Assembly (NCBI GenBank): GCA_016932145.1
Contig: JAFGDI010000233.1
Coordinates: 1-19,974, forward strand
Reading direction: 5' to 3'
Length of the DNA: 19,974 nt
DNA from: Sedimentisphaerales bacterium
GTDB lineage: Bacteria; Planctomycetota; Phycisphaerae; Sedimentisphaerales; SM23-30
Shown: positions 7,323-15,529 of the stretch, one piece after another
Layout: each line of letters begins with the position of its first letter
Numbering within the stretch: the first letter of the stretch is position 1
Position numbers and translations under genes: made by a program
Notes under the pieces: model-generated
Told to the model about the DNA's origin: nothing
The model's database searches: none
The model's input: only the letters and a program-made list of their open reading frames with translations

Positions 7323-7370
7323 ATTGACAAAAACTCCTCATTTGTTAATATGTGAGGATAAATTGTCGAT
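7323..7370 (+). promoter_or_regulatory. AbiE promoter overlain by a nested palindromic operator
   Basis: TTGACA (7324-7329) is a perfect -35; TAATAT (7346-7351) after a 16-nt spacer is a fair -10. The promoter is covered by dyads sharing one centre (7346.5). The inner arms are TCCTCA (7335-7340) and TGAGGA (7353-7358). The outer arms are GACAA (7326-7330) and TTGTC (7363-7367), with further AT/AT matches at the edges. AbiEi proteins are known to repress their own operons by binding inverted repeats in the promoter, so this is probably the AbiEi operator. Confidence 0.7.
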
Positions 7371-7382
7371 AGAGAGACTACT

Positions 7383-7967
7383 ATGGATGCTGATATCGTA
7401 AAATCCATTATTAAGGCCAAAGGTGTGGTTTGCGCCAGTGATCTGGTTGAGGCCGGGATCAACAGGACAATGCTGAGCCATCTCGCAGACAAAGGAATAC
7501 TTCGGCGTATCGCCCGCGGGGTATATACTTATGCCGGGAATTATATGGCTTATGAAGCTTATGCCGAGGTTATCGCGCGTGCCCCTCGTGGTGTCATCTG
7601 CCTTCTTTCTGCTCTGCAATTCCATGAGATAACTACCCAGATGCCAAGTGAAACCTGGCTCGCCATTGAAAGGGATGATACTCGTCCTGGCATAAAAAAC
7701 ACCCGTCTCATCAGACTCTCTGGCAAGGCCTTTTCTGAGGGTATTGATATCCATGAGGAACAAGGGCTTGCCCTGCGTGTTTATAGCCCGGCAAAAACCG
7801 TCGTCGATTGCTTTAAATTCAGAAATAAGATTGGACTAGATATCGCCCGTGAGGCACTCACAGATACTCTTGGACAAAAAAAAGCCACTAGAGATGAAAT
7901 ATGGAAATACGCTAAAGTATGTCGCATGACCAATGTTATGCGACCTTATCTGGAAATGATCAAATGA
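7383..7967 (+). CDS. AbiEi-family antitoxin of a type IV toxin-antitoxin system
   Basis: Antitoxin and transcriptional autoregulator of the AbiE system. In characterised systems AbiEi counteracts the AbiEii nucleotidyltransferase without stable direct binding and represses the operon. The protein is 194 aa. The N-terminal winged helix-turn-helix (about 1-55) includes VVCASDLVEAGINRTMLSHLADKGILRRIARGVYTY. The C-terminal region carries the family signature SPAKTVVDCFKFRNKIGLDIAREAL (135-159). The ATG at 7383 follows a purine-rich GAGAG but no strong SD. The stop codon overlaps the next gene's start as ATGA. A nested palindrome lies over the promoter. The family call is firm; activity is inferred. 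Confidence 0.9.
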   Translation: MDADIVKSIIKAKGVVCASDLVEAGINRTMLSHLADKGILRRIARGVYTYAGNYMAYEAYAEVIARAPRGVICLLSALQFHEITTQMPSETWLAIERDDTRPGIKNTRLIRLSGKAFSEGIDIHEEQGLALRVYSPAKTVVDCFKFRNKIGLDIAREALTDTLGQKKATRDEIWKYAKVCRMTNVMRPYLEMIK

Positions 7968-8821
7968 ATAAGCCAAATATAGCCAAGTCTGTTCATCAGC
8001 GATTGATCAATCTACGAGATAAAACTGGGCAGGATTTTAATGTTATTTTGACCAGATATGGCTTGGAACGCATACTGTATCGAATAATGATTTCCGGTCA
8101 TGCTGATGTCTTTGTATTGAAAGGGGCAATGTTGTTCCAGCTTTGGCATAATGTGCCGGGCAGACCAACCAGAGATCTGGATATGCTTGGTTATGAGATT
8201 GTCAGCCATGAGCAATTACGGCAGATATTTACAGATGCCTGTAATGTTACTTTTGAGGAAGATGGGTTGAGTTTTGACTCAGAATCTATACAGACACAAG
8301 ACATACGAGATGACCAGGAATATCATGGGATAAGGACGCGTTTTATTGGATATTTGAACACAGCCAGGATTGCCCTTCAGATTGATATTGGCTTTGGCGA
8401 TGCGATAATACCATGGCCTGATAAGATCGAGTATCCAACTCTACTTGATTTGCCTGCACCCAAAATCAAGGCATATCACCCAGCAACCGTAATTGCCGAA
8501 AAAATCAATGCTATGGTAGTGCTTGGCTATATGAATAGCAGAATGAAGGATTTTTATGATGTGTATATCTTGCTGAGTAATATGGAAATTGACGATAAAT
8601 TATTATGGCTGGCTATCAAAGCGACTTTTGACAGACGCAAGACAGCGATGCCTGAACAAATGCCAGTAGCTTTTACTGGGGAGTTCCTGGAAGATACTGG
8701 CAAACAAAAACAATGGTTTGCATTTCTGAATCGAAGTAAACTGTCAGATTCACATCTCACCTTATCCCAAGCCGGAACTTATATCGCCAGCCGCATTTGG
8801 CCGATTATGCAGCAGCCATAA
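7964..8821 (+). CDS. AbiEii-family nucleotidyltransferase toxin (type IV toxin-antitoxin)
   Basis: Toxin half of the AbiE pair, a DUF1814 nucleotidyltransferase. Characterised relatives act as abortive-infection toxins and bind GTP or modify tRNA. The protein is 285 aa from the ATG at 7964, which overlaps the AbiEi stop codon (ATGA); the frame is open further upstream but that would overlap AbiEi extensively. Polymerase-beta motif I is VLKGAMLFQLW (51-61) followed by RPTRDLDML (68-75) with metal ligands D71 and D73. D141 in LQIDIGFGD is the probable third carboxylate. AEKINAMVVLGYMNSRMKDFYDVYIL (178-203) is the typical downstream family motif. Motif I reads KGA where many relatives have KGG. 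No terminator is evident before the convergent clpB. Confidence 0.9.
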   Translation: MNKPNIAKSVHQRLINLRDKTGQDFNVILTRYGLERILYRIMISGHADVFVLKGAMLFQLWHNVPGRPTRDLDMLGYEIVSHEQLRQIFTDACNVTFEEDGLSFDSESIQTQDIRDDQEYHGIRTRFIGYLNTARIALQIDIGFGDAIIPWPDKIEYPTLLDLPAPKIKAYHPATVIAEKINAMVVLGYMNSRMKDFYDVYILLSNMEIDDKLLWLAIKATFDRRKTAMPEQMPVAFTGEFLEDTGKQKQWFAFLNRSKLSDSHLTLSQAGTYIASRIWPIMQQP

Positions 8822-8935
8822 TTTTTTACTGTCAGACACTTTTATCAAATCATTTGCCAATAAGGCAGTTGAACGAAAGTATAGACGCAATTATACCACT
8901 CGCAGCTCATCTTGTCTTTAAGCCGTGATAGCAGA

Positions 8936-11533
8936 TCATACTTGTTTCTTACTAAATGTAAAGCTATGCCCAGCAGCATCAATGTTTATATGGTCACCAT
9001 CTGTAAATTTGCCTTCGAGTATATGCCTGGCTAGCGGATTTTCCAGTTTCTGGCGAATGGCTCGCTTGAGCGGGCGGGCACCATAAGCCGGGTCGTAGCC
9101 TTCTTCCAGCAATAATTCTCGTGCGGCATCAGTGATAGTGAATTCCAATTTCCGGTCGCGCATACGGCCGGCTAATGCCTCAAGCTGAATATCTGTTATC
9201 TTATACAGATGTTCCCTGCTCAGCGGGTTGAATATTATCACATCGTCGATACGATTGAGGAACTCTGGCCGGAAGCGGCTCTTGAGTGCCTCTGTCACAA
9301 CAGCTTCAACCTCCCAATCAGCCCCCTCCCTGCCGGTCAGCTCAGATATCTCCTTACCGGCGATATTACTGGTCATTATCACAATAGTATTTTTAAAATC
9401 AACCGTTCGCCCCTGACCATCGGTCAGGCGGCCATCGTCCAGCACTTGCAACAGAATATTGAAAACATCACTATGGGCCTTTTCCAGCTCATCGAGCAGA
9501 ATAACGCAATATGGCCGACGACGAACCTCCTCTGTCAGCACGCCTCCCTGCTCATAGCCGACATAGCCGGGAGGGGCACCGATCAGTCGTGAGACACTGT
9601 GCTTTTCCATATATTCGCTCATATCGATACGCACCATCGCCTGCTCATCATTGAACAGATACTCAGCCAGAGCCCGGCATAACTCAGTCTTTCCTACGCC
9701 GGTTGGCCCAAGAAAAATAAAACTGCCAATAGGCCGGTTCGGATCACCCAGCCCCGCCCTGCTTCGACGCACAGCATCACTTACTACCTGAACCGCCTGG
9801 TCCTGACCAACCACGCGTTTACGCAGCAGGTCTTCCATCTTCAAGAGCCTTTCCTTCTCGCCAGAGAGCAGATTACTTACCGGAACACCCGTCCATTTCG
9901 ACACCACCTGGGCTATATCTTCCGGAGTCACTTCCTCAGCTACCATACGATTACCAGCAGCTTTGTCAGCTTCTTCCTGCTGCTGGCAGGCGGCGAGCTG
10001 CTTTTCGATCTCGGCCAACTCCGTATATTTCAGCCTGGCCGCCGTTTCCAGGTCTCCCATTCGCTGGGCCTGCTCAAAACGATTGCGAACCTCGTCTGCT
10101 CGCTCCTGCAATTGCTTAACCCGGTCAAGCACACCTCGCTGAGACTCCCATTGGGCACTCTGGGCGGCATTCTGCTCTTCCAGGTCGGCAAGCTGCGCCT
10201 CAATCTTATTAAGCCGCTTTTGAGAAGCAGCATCAGATTCCAGTTTCAATGCCTCTCGTTCGATCTGCAACTGAATAATATTGCGACGCAACTGGTCCAG
10301 TTCGCCGGGCATAGTATCATTTTCGATACGCAAACGAGAAGCAGCTTCATCAATGAGGTCAATAGCCTTATCCGGCAAAAAACGGTCCGCTATATAACGC
10401 TTACTCAAAGTTGCAGCGGCAACCAGGGCACTATCGGTTATTCTTACACCATGATGAGTGTCGTAACGATGCTTCAAACCACGCAATATCGCAATAGTAG
10501 CCTCTACGCTGGGCTCTTCCACCAGAGTAGGCTGGAACCGACGCTCCAGAGCAGCATCTTTCTCTATATACTTATGATATTCATCTAATGTAGTAGCACC
10601 GATACAACGCAGTTGACCACGAGCCAGAGCAGGTTTGAGCAAATTACCGGCATCCATCGCACCTTCTGTCTTGCCCGCACCCACTACCAGATGAAGCTCA
10701 TCGATGAACAGAATTATACTGCCATCAGCATTCTGTACCTCGGTAAGTACCGCTTTCAAGCGATCTTCAAATTCACCGCGAAATTTAGCACCGGCGATAA
10801 GAGCTCCCATATCCAGAGCTATTACCTTCTTGTCCATGAGTCCTTTAGGTACATCACCATTAACTATACGCTGAGCGAGCCCTTCAACTATTGCGGTCTT
10901 ACCTACACCCGGCTCACCTATCAACACAGGGTTATTCTTAGTACGACGGTTCAAGACCTGAATACACCTGCGGATCTCATCATCACGACCTATTACCGGG
11001 TCGAGCTTGCCCTTGCGCGCCAGCTCAATGAGGTCTATTCCATATTTTTCCAATGCCTGCATCTTATTTTCAGGATTAGGGTCTGTCACACGCTGATTAC
11101 CACGCATTTCCTTTAATGCAGACAATAATTCGTTTTTCTTAACCGCATTTACTGTCAATATCTCTTTGGCTGTTGAGTCAACCTCAAGCATAGCCAGCAA
11201 TAAATGCTCTGTACTGAGATATTCGTCCTTGAATGTATCTGCCTGACGATTAGCCTGTATCATTACCTGATTAAATGATGGCTCTGCCGCCAACTGGGCC
11301 TGACCAGTTACCGTAGGCAGCCGGTCCAGCTCACTTTGCACCATTGATGATATACGCCCAACACCATAACCACACTTCTGAAACAAAGGCTTAACCAGAC
11401 CGCCATCTTCTTCATTCAACAAGGCCGCCAGCAGATGTAACAACGAAAGCTGACCATGTGAACTATTTACGGCTATCTCCTGAGCATTTGCCAATGCCTG
11501 CTGAGCCTTCACTGTCATCTTATCAAATCGCAT
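8936..11533 (-). CDS. clpB: ClpB protein disaggregase (Hsp100 AAA+ chaperone)
   Basis: Hexameric cytoplasmic ATP-driven disaggregase that works with DnaK to rescue aggregated proteins. The protein is 865 aa, the usual ClpB length. Regions in order: substrate-binding N domain (1-145); NBD1 with Walker A GEPGVGKT (206-213) and Walker B ILFIDE (274-279); coiled-coil middle domain (about 400-525) rich in E, Q and R, which distinguishes ClpB from ClpA/ClpC; NBD2 with Walker A GPTGVGKT (609-616), pore loop GYVG (656-659) and Walker B VILLDE (677-682). The ATG at 11533 (MRFDKMTVKAQQAL) is chosen because AGGAG lies 9 nt upstream at 11543-11547 and ClpB normally begins MRFDK. An in-frame ATG at 11551 would place that SD inside the gene. 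It is divergent from the ycjX-like gene. Confidence 0.97.
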   Translation of the reverse strand: MRFDKMTVKAQQALANAQEIAVNSSHGQLSLLHLLAALLNEEDGGLVKPLFQKCGYGVGRISSMVQSELDRLPTVTGQAQLAAEPSFNQVMIQANRQADTFKDEYLSTEHLLLAMLEVDSTAKEILTVNAVKKNELLSALKEMRGNQRVTDPNPENKMQALEKYGIDLIELARKGKLDPVIGRDDEIRRCIQVLNRRTKNNPVLIGEPGVGKTAIVEGLAQRIVNGDVPKGLMDKKVIALDMGALIAGAKFRGEFEDRLKAVLTEVQNADGSIILFIDELHLVVGAGKTEGAMDAGNLLKPALARGQLRCIGATTLDEYHKYIEKDAALERRFQPTLVEEPSVEATIAILRGLKHRYDTHHGVRITDSALVAAATLSKRYIADRFLPDKAIDLIDEAASRLRIENDTMPGELDQLRRNIIQLQIEREALKLESDAASQKRLNKIEAQLADLEEQNAAQSAQWESQRGVLDRVKQLQERADEVRNRFEQAQRMGDLETAARLKYTELAEIEKQLAACQQQEEADKAAGNRMVAEEVTPEDIAQVVSKWTGVPVSNLLSGEKERLLKMEDLLRKRVVGQDQAVQVVSDAVRRSRAGLGDPNRPIGSFIFLGPTGVGKTELCRALAEYLFNDEQAMVRIDMSEYMEKHSVSRLIGAPPGYVGYEQGGVLTEEVRRRPYCVILLDELEKAHSDVFNILLQVLDDGRLTDGQGRTVDFKNTIVIMTSNIAGKEISELTGREGADWEVEAVVTEALKSRFRPEFLNRIDDVIIFNPLSREHLYKITDIQLEALAGRMRDRKLEFTITDAARELLLEEGYDPAYGARPLKRAIRQKLENPLARHILEGKFTDGDHINIDAAGHSFTFSKKQV

Positions 11534-11591
11534 TATTTTAATCTCCTGCATTAGTTGTCAGTATTATGCATCACTCAACTCCTATTAAGCA

Positions 11592-11621
11592 ATTATTGTG
11601 CCACAAAACATAACATGTCAA
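11592..11621 (-). promoter_or_regulatory. clpB: Candidate clpB promoter
   Basis: On the minus strand a perfect TTGACA (11616-11621) is followed after 18 nt by AATAAT (11592-11597, 5 of 6). Transcription would start near 11585, giving a leader of about 50 nt. The -35 box is half of the palindrome at 11616-11627. A second possible -10, CATAAT (11563-11568), has a poorer -35. Confidence 0.5.
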
Positions 11622-11627
11622 TTGACA
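11616..11627. repeat. 12-bp perfect palindrome TGTCAATTGACA
   Basis: TGTCAATTGACA reads the same on both strands and places a consensus TTGACA in each direction. The minus-strand copy serves as the likely clpB -35. No good -10 follows the plus-strand copy. It could be a repressor site or a chance result of the -35 sequence. Confidence 0.5.
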
Positions 11628-11902
11628 AAGACTTAAAAAAAAAGCAAACAAAACCACTAACAAAAACCTGCCATATTGACATAGTTAATACTCTAGCTAA
11701 ACTTCCTGTGCATACCATGTCGAATTATCTGAAAATTTCTTAGTAGTCTTACCAGGAGACTTTTATAGGCACTATAGCAACTATTGAAACCCTTCTTAAT
11801 ACAGTAATAAAAGTTAGTCTTTTTATTTGTATTTTATTCCTATACAATAGTCGCATTGCTTACATTTCCATAAAACCGGATTTTTCATTGGAGACCTTAC
11901 AG

Positions 11903-13225
11903 TTGAAGTTGTATAAGACAAGCAAAATAGCCATAACTGGCATAGCTGGTGGAGGCAAAACGGTTTTTCTCAGCAGTCTGCTCTGGCATTTGTCTGAATT
12001 TGAAAGTTCTGACTTTGCTCTGGACGGTCAGGCTAAGATAAGAGGCTGGCATGAGAATAACTCAGGACATGACATCAATGATACTTTCCCCTTTGAAAAG
12101 CATCGGGACGCTCTGAGCCGGGCTAAAGACTGGCCGAAAAAGACCACTGACAGCTATCGTTTCTCTTGCGAATATCGCCGGAGCGACTGGAAACATTTTT
12201 ACCAGCGTCTCGAGTTTACCGACTTCCCCGGCGAGAGAATAGCCGATGCCGCTATTGCCGCTCATAGTGGTTATGCTCAATGGTCGGACCATCTCTTTCG
12301 TCATTACAATGATAATCACGATTATGATGCTGCCATGACCACCTATAATCAGGCACTGCTCGGGCCTGAACCCACAGTTGAAAAACTTCTGGCTGCTTAC
12401 CGCCTGTCACTGGCAGGTCTTATTCTCGGATACAAACCGCTGATATCGCCTTCGGTTTTTCTGCTGGACCAGAAAGGCAGAGCAATTGAATCTGGTACAG
12501 ATCAGGCCATAGCTTCAGCGAGATTATGCGGGCTTGATAATGATAGCCAGTTCGCCCCCCTGCCGGCAGAATTCCGACAGGAACATCCGGAAATAGCCAG
12601 AGAATTTGCCCATTACTATCGCTATTATCGCAAGCAGTTAGTATTACCCCTGTTCGATGAGCTCAGTCAGGCACAAACACTGATAATCCTGGTTGATATT
12701 CCTTCATTACTGGCCGGCGGCGTGGGCAGATACAATGACAATCGCCAGTTAGTACTTGACCTGATCGAAGCCTTACAAACAGACTCTACGCTGGGCCGGA
12801 AACTCTCACGCATCCTCCGCTTCTGGAACAGCTCACTAAAGAAGATCGCCTTTGTTGCCACTAAAGCCGACCTGGTCTTACCCGCCGATGTTGAGTCAGG
12901 CAGACTTATGTCGCTTCTGCGGCAGATGAATAATCGGGCCAAAAACCTCCTGCCCGAAGCTGATATAAGATGGTTCACTTGTAGTGCCTGCTGGTCAACT
13001 ATGCCGGGCAAGGCACCTGACAGCCTTATCGGCAAGCTCAGAGCCGATAATCCGCAGCGAAATGAAATTGAATTTGCTGTTTCTCCCCTGCCAGAGGCCT
13101 GGCCGAAAAGCTGGCAACCAGATGATTTTCATTACTATAGCGTTTTGCCGACAACTTCGCAAAACATTCAGATACCACCTGAACATCTGGGCATGGATCG
13201 CATCTTTAACTTCATGATCAACTGA
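11903..13225 (+). CDS. YcjX-like P-loop NTPase (stress-associated)
   Basis: Putative GTPase of the YcjX family. In E. coli ycjX-ycjF belong to the phage-shock/stress response; the biochemical role is unsettled. Length is 440 aa from a TTG at 11903. Walker A is GIAGGGKT (13-20). A switch-like DFPGE (107-111) resembles the DYPGEW motif of YcjX and is followed by YAQWSDHLF (124-132). IILVDIPSLL lies at 261-270. The base-specificity motif TKAD is at 320-323 (FVATKADLV). The TTG at 11903 is chosen because GGAG (11890-11893) sits 9 nt upstream; an upstream TTG at 11888 would put that SD within the gene. The gene is co-directional with the DUF697 gene 17 nt downstream and divergent from clpB. Confidence 0.82.
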   Translation: MKLYKTSKIAITGIAGGGKTVFLSSLLWHLSEFESSDFALDGQAKIRGWHENNSGHDINDTFPFEKHRDALSRAKDWPKKTTDSYRFSCEYRRSDWKHFYQRLEFTDFPGERIADAAIAAHSGYAQWSDHLFRHYNDNHDYDAAMTTYNQALLGPEPTVEKLLAAYRLSLAGLILGYKPLISPSVFLLDQKGRAIESGTDQAIASARLCGLDNDSQFAPLPAEFRQEHPEIAREFAHYYRYYRKQLVLPLFDELSQAQTLIILVDIPSLLAGGVGRYNDNRQLVLDLIEALQTDSTLGRKLSRILRFWNSSLKKIAFVATKADLVLPADVESGRLMSLLRQMNNRAKNLLPEADIRWFTCSACWSTMPGKAPDSLIGKLRADNPQRNEIEFAVSPLPEAWPKSWQPDDFHYYSVLPTTSQNIQIPPEHLGMDRIFNFMIN

Positions 13226-13242
13226 AAGCACAAGGATATAAC

Positions 13243-14463
13243 ATGGACCATAACAAAGATAAAGCCAACAGACCTATCGGCGATCCTCTGCACAAGTCGC
13301 CTGCGGTTAAGGCAACAGAACTATCAGATGCATCTGATAACACAGCAACCGCTGCTAATTCTGATAATAACACAACCCACTATCGGACCGGAGATCAGGG
13401 AGTGGGCATACCCAACTTTAAACCGCAACAGACCAGAATACTCAACGCTGACGAACAACAAGAAATACGCGAGCAGCAAGAGCAGCAATTGCGTGAAGAA
13501 TTTACCCGCAAACTACACGACCTGGAAAACAGCTCGGGCAGATGGAATCTGCCACCTGCCCTGAGAAAGACATTAACCTGGGGCATACTGACCTTAGCCT
13601 CTGTTCTGTCTTTAATCTTGATAAGTCAGATAGTATCTTTTGCTAATGACATCAAAGCCCTGCCCTGGCCTTACAATATTTTAGCAGCAAGTCTGGCAGG
13701 CATATTTGCCCTGATCCTGACTTTGGTCATAATCAAACTTATATGGCAAATAGTTCGCTTACAGCGCAGCCCGGCAATAAACATCAAGGCCATATCCACA
13801 CTGCAACAGCGGCAGCGATTCCAAAAGCAACTGCAAGAACATTCCAGCCAGGCTCAAGAGCAGTTACAAAACTTCCTCAGGGAATACCCCTTGCACAATG
13901 ACGGCAGAAAAAGACTCATTAGTATTGGACTATCTGGCCAACAGGCCGACGACCTGATCACTGCCCGTGACTATTTATTAACAAAAGACAGCCCTTGTGA
14001 AGCTGAACACTGGCTTGAAGATTTCGACCGTCGCTTCCAGAGCATTTTAGACCAGCTGGCCCATAGCCGGGTCAGACAATACGCCTTGCGGGCCGGTGCC
14101 GGAACGGCCCTTTCTCCTATATCAGCTATTGACCAGATGATCGTCATATATTCCAGCACAGCTATGATAAAAGACCTGTTGTTCATATACCAGCTCCGAC
14201 CGGCCTTTGGCCAGACGGCGGTAATACTCACTCAGGCCCTGCTTAATACCTATCTCAGCGGCATGATAGAGGAAACCACCCGTTCGGCCGCCGACAGCAT
14301 CGGAGACTCGGTAAGTCAATGGACTGGAAATCTGGGCGGAATTCTTGGCGGCTCGCTAATCAAAAGCATAGGGGCACGCACTGCCGAAGCCGCCCTCAAC
14401 GCTCTGCTGATCTCCCGACTTGGCAATAAAGCCATCAGCCAGCTTCAACCCTGTCGAAAATGA
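13243..14463 (+). CDS. YcjF-like DUF697 inner-membrane protein
   Basis: Membrane partner usually encoded next to YcjX. The protein is 406 aa. It has a long hydrophilic, low-complexity N-terminus (1-60), a Q/E-rich probable coiled coil (about 66-95), and two membrane segments (about 112-132 and 145-170). A helical stretch follows, then a C-terminal DUF697-like region (about 270-400) containing ALRAGAGTALSPISAIDQMIVIYSS and a Gly/Ala-rich amphipathic end. AAGGA at 13232-13236 gives an SD with 6-nt spacing. It follows the ycjX-like stop by 17 nt, so an operon is near certain. The function is unknown; membrane-stress sensing is only inferred from the E. coli pair. A 26-nt gap with no visible terminator separates it from the convergent GGDEF gene. 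Confidence 0.82.
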   Translation: MDHNKDKANRPIGDPLHKSPAVKATELSDASDNTATAANSDNNTTHYRTGDQGVGIPNFKPQQTRILNADEQQEIREQQEQQLREEFTRKLHDLENSSGRWNLPPALRKTLTWGILTLASVLSLILISQIVSFANDIKALPWPYNILAASLAGIFALILTLVIIKLIWQIVRLQRSPAINIKAISTLQQRQRFQKQLQEHSSQAQEQLQNFLREYPLHNDGRKRLISIGLSGQQADDLITARDYLLTKDSPCEAEHWLEDFDRRFQSILDQLAHSRVRQYALRAGAGTALSPISAIDQMIVIYSSTAMIKDLLFIYQLRPAFGQTAVILTQALLNTYLSGMIEETTRSAADSIGDSVSQWTGNLGGILGGSLIKSIGARTAEAALNALLISRLGNKAISQLQPCRK

Positions 14464-14489
14464 AAGATTTGAGACGCTTTTATGATAGC

Positions 14490-15398
14490 TCAGTCATAAA
14501 CGCAAACCTGATTCTTGCCTTTTTGCTTGGCCTGATACATGGCTTTATCGGCATTATTGATAAGATCACCGGCAGTAATGCCCGGCTTGTGAATTGCTAC
14601 GCCCAGACTGGCTGTTACAGGCCGTTCCAGACCTCTTATCTCAAGATTGGCTATATACTCACATAACCGCTGACCAGTCTGACGACCGGTATCCAGAGTA
14701 CTGCCCGGCAGGACGATAAGAAATTCCTCGCCGCCCCAACGACCCACCGAATCTGGCAGACGCAAATTGAAATTCAGCATACTGCCAACCTCACGCAAGA
14801 CCAGATCGCCGGTTTCATGACCATAATTATCATTTATCTTCTTAAAGTCGTCCAGGTCCAGCATAATAACCGCTAAAGGCTGGCTATATCGACTGGCTCG
14901 CTCTATCTCACTTTCTATTATACCATCTATCGCCTGACGATTATTAACGCCGCAGAGATGGTCCAGCCGGGAACTAAGTAATATATCCTTTAATGTCTGT
15001 TCCAGCCCGGCCAATACCGATATATCATGCATTATATTGACTGCCCCAATTACTGCCTGGCTTTCCTGATCGCGGACTGGCGAGATATGAGACTCAACCG
15101 GTATTCGCTGACCATTTTTCCTGACTATAAAACCCTTCCAGGTCGCCGGAATACCATTTTGCAATACCGACTTAATACCATAATTCGTGGTCACAGCCGC
15201 ATCTGAATCTTCACTGAAAAAACGGGCCTTATTGTACTTTTCTCCTACAACATCGATTGATTTCCAGCCAGTTAACCGCTCAGCAGCACTATTAAAGTAA
15301 CATATTATGTTTTCAACAGTTACAACAACCATAGGCAAATTTATCGCACTCACTATCAACTTATGATCCATCAGGCAACTGCTACTATTTCCATTCAT
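14490..15398 (-). CDS. PAS-GGDEF diguanylate cyclase
   Basis: Makes cyclic di-GMP from two GTP. The protein is 302 aa. A PAS domain (about 12-128) includes VVVTVENIICYFNSAAERLTGW (24-45) and a PAC-type VRKNGQRIPVESHISPVRD (92-110). The GGDEF domain (about 138-300) includes LDHLCGVNNRQA, the metal-binding MLDLDDFKKINDNYGHETGD (179-198) and the active-site GGEEF (222-226). An intact allosteric I-site RLPD (213-216) lies exactly five residues before GGEEF, so product inhibition is expected. No membrane segment or signal peptide is present, so the PAS domain probably senses a cytoplasmic cue (redox, oxygen or a ligand). The gene is divergent from the ASKHA activator gene across 131 bp. Confidence 0.95.
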   Translation of the reverse strand: MNGNSSSCLMDHKLIVSAINLPMVVVTVENIICYFNSAAERLTGWKSIDVVGEKYNKARFFSEDSDAAVTTNYGIKSVLQNGIPATWKGFIVRKNGQRIPVESHISPVRDQESQAVIGAVNIMHDISVLAGLEQTLKDILLSSRLDHLCGVNNRQAIDGIIESEIERASRYSQPLAVIMLDLDDFKKINDNYGHETGDLVLREVGSMLNFNLRLPDSVGRWGGEEFLIVLPGSTLDTGRQTGQRLCEYIANLEIRGLERPVTASLGVAIHKPGITAGDLINNADKAMYQAKQKGKNQVCVYD

Positions 15399-15454
15399 TG
15401 CATATTTCTCATCATAAAACTTAAAAGTTAAATCATAAATATATCAAAATATTA

Positions 15455-15484
15455 CTGCCATAGTATTATTCGGCTCGATATAAT
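15455..15484 (+). promoter_or_regulatory. Candidate promoter of the ASKHA activator gene
   Basis: CTGCCA (15455-15460, 4 of 6) and a perfect TATAAT (15479-15484) with an 18-nt spacer. The predicted leader is about 40 nt. No good Shine-Dalgarno precedes the ATG at 15530. Confidence 0.45.
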
Positions 15485-15529
15485 CTTGGGTTGACCAACA
15501 TAACACATAATTAAAGCAAAATAAGTACT

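Larger units (their letters stand above)
11534..11902. other. Divergent regulatory region between clpB and the ycjX-like gene
   Basis: This gap of about 369 bp is AT-rich and has no convincing gene. It holds the candidate clpB promoter (11592-11621), a perfect 12-bp palindrome (11616-11627) and a candidate -10 box, TACAAT, for the ycjX-like gene at 11843-11848 with a weak -35. I saw no CIRCE element (HrcA site) and no convincing E. coli-type heat-shock sigma promoter. Confidence 0.6.

Noticed and set aside
5583..8821. Insertion sequence or transposon boundaries around the accessory island
   Set aside because: No transposase, integrase, tRNA gene or matching terminal repeats were found; the inverted repeat at 5509-5580 is single-ended.
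8855..8867. Small hairpin TGCC-AATAA-GGCA between abiEii and clpB as a terminator
   Set aside because: Only a 4-bp stem and no T run on either side.
10112..11116. Long plus-strand open frames opposite clpB (10112-10588 and 10613-11116)
   Set aside because: They mirror the highly conserved ClpB coding strand and show no family motifs.
11555..11743. Plus-strand open frame of 62 codons in the clpB/ycjX divergent region
   Set aside because: Begins with TTG without a ribosome binding site, crosses the candidate clpB promoter, and has AT-driven low-complexity composition.
14460..14666. Plus-strand frame of 68 codons starting with an ATGA overlap at the end of the ycjF-like gene
   Set aside because: It lies almost wholly antisense to the well-supported GGDEF coding sequence and has no recognisable motif; the overlap is probably chance.
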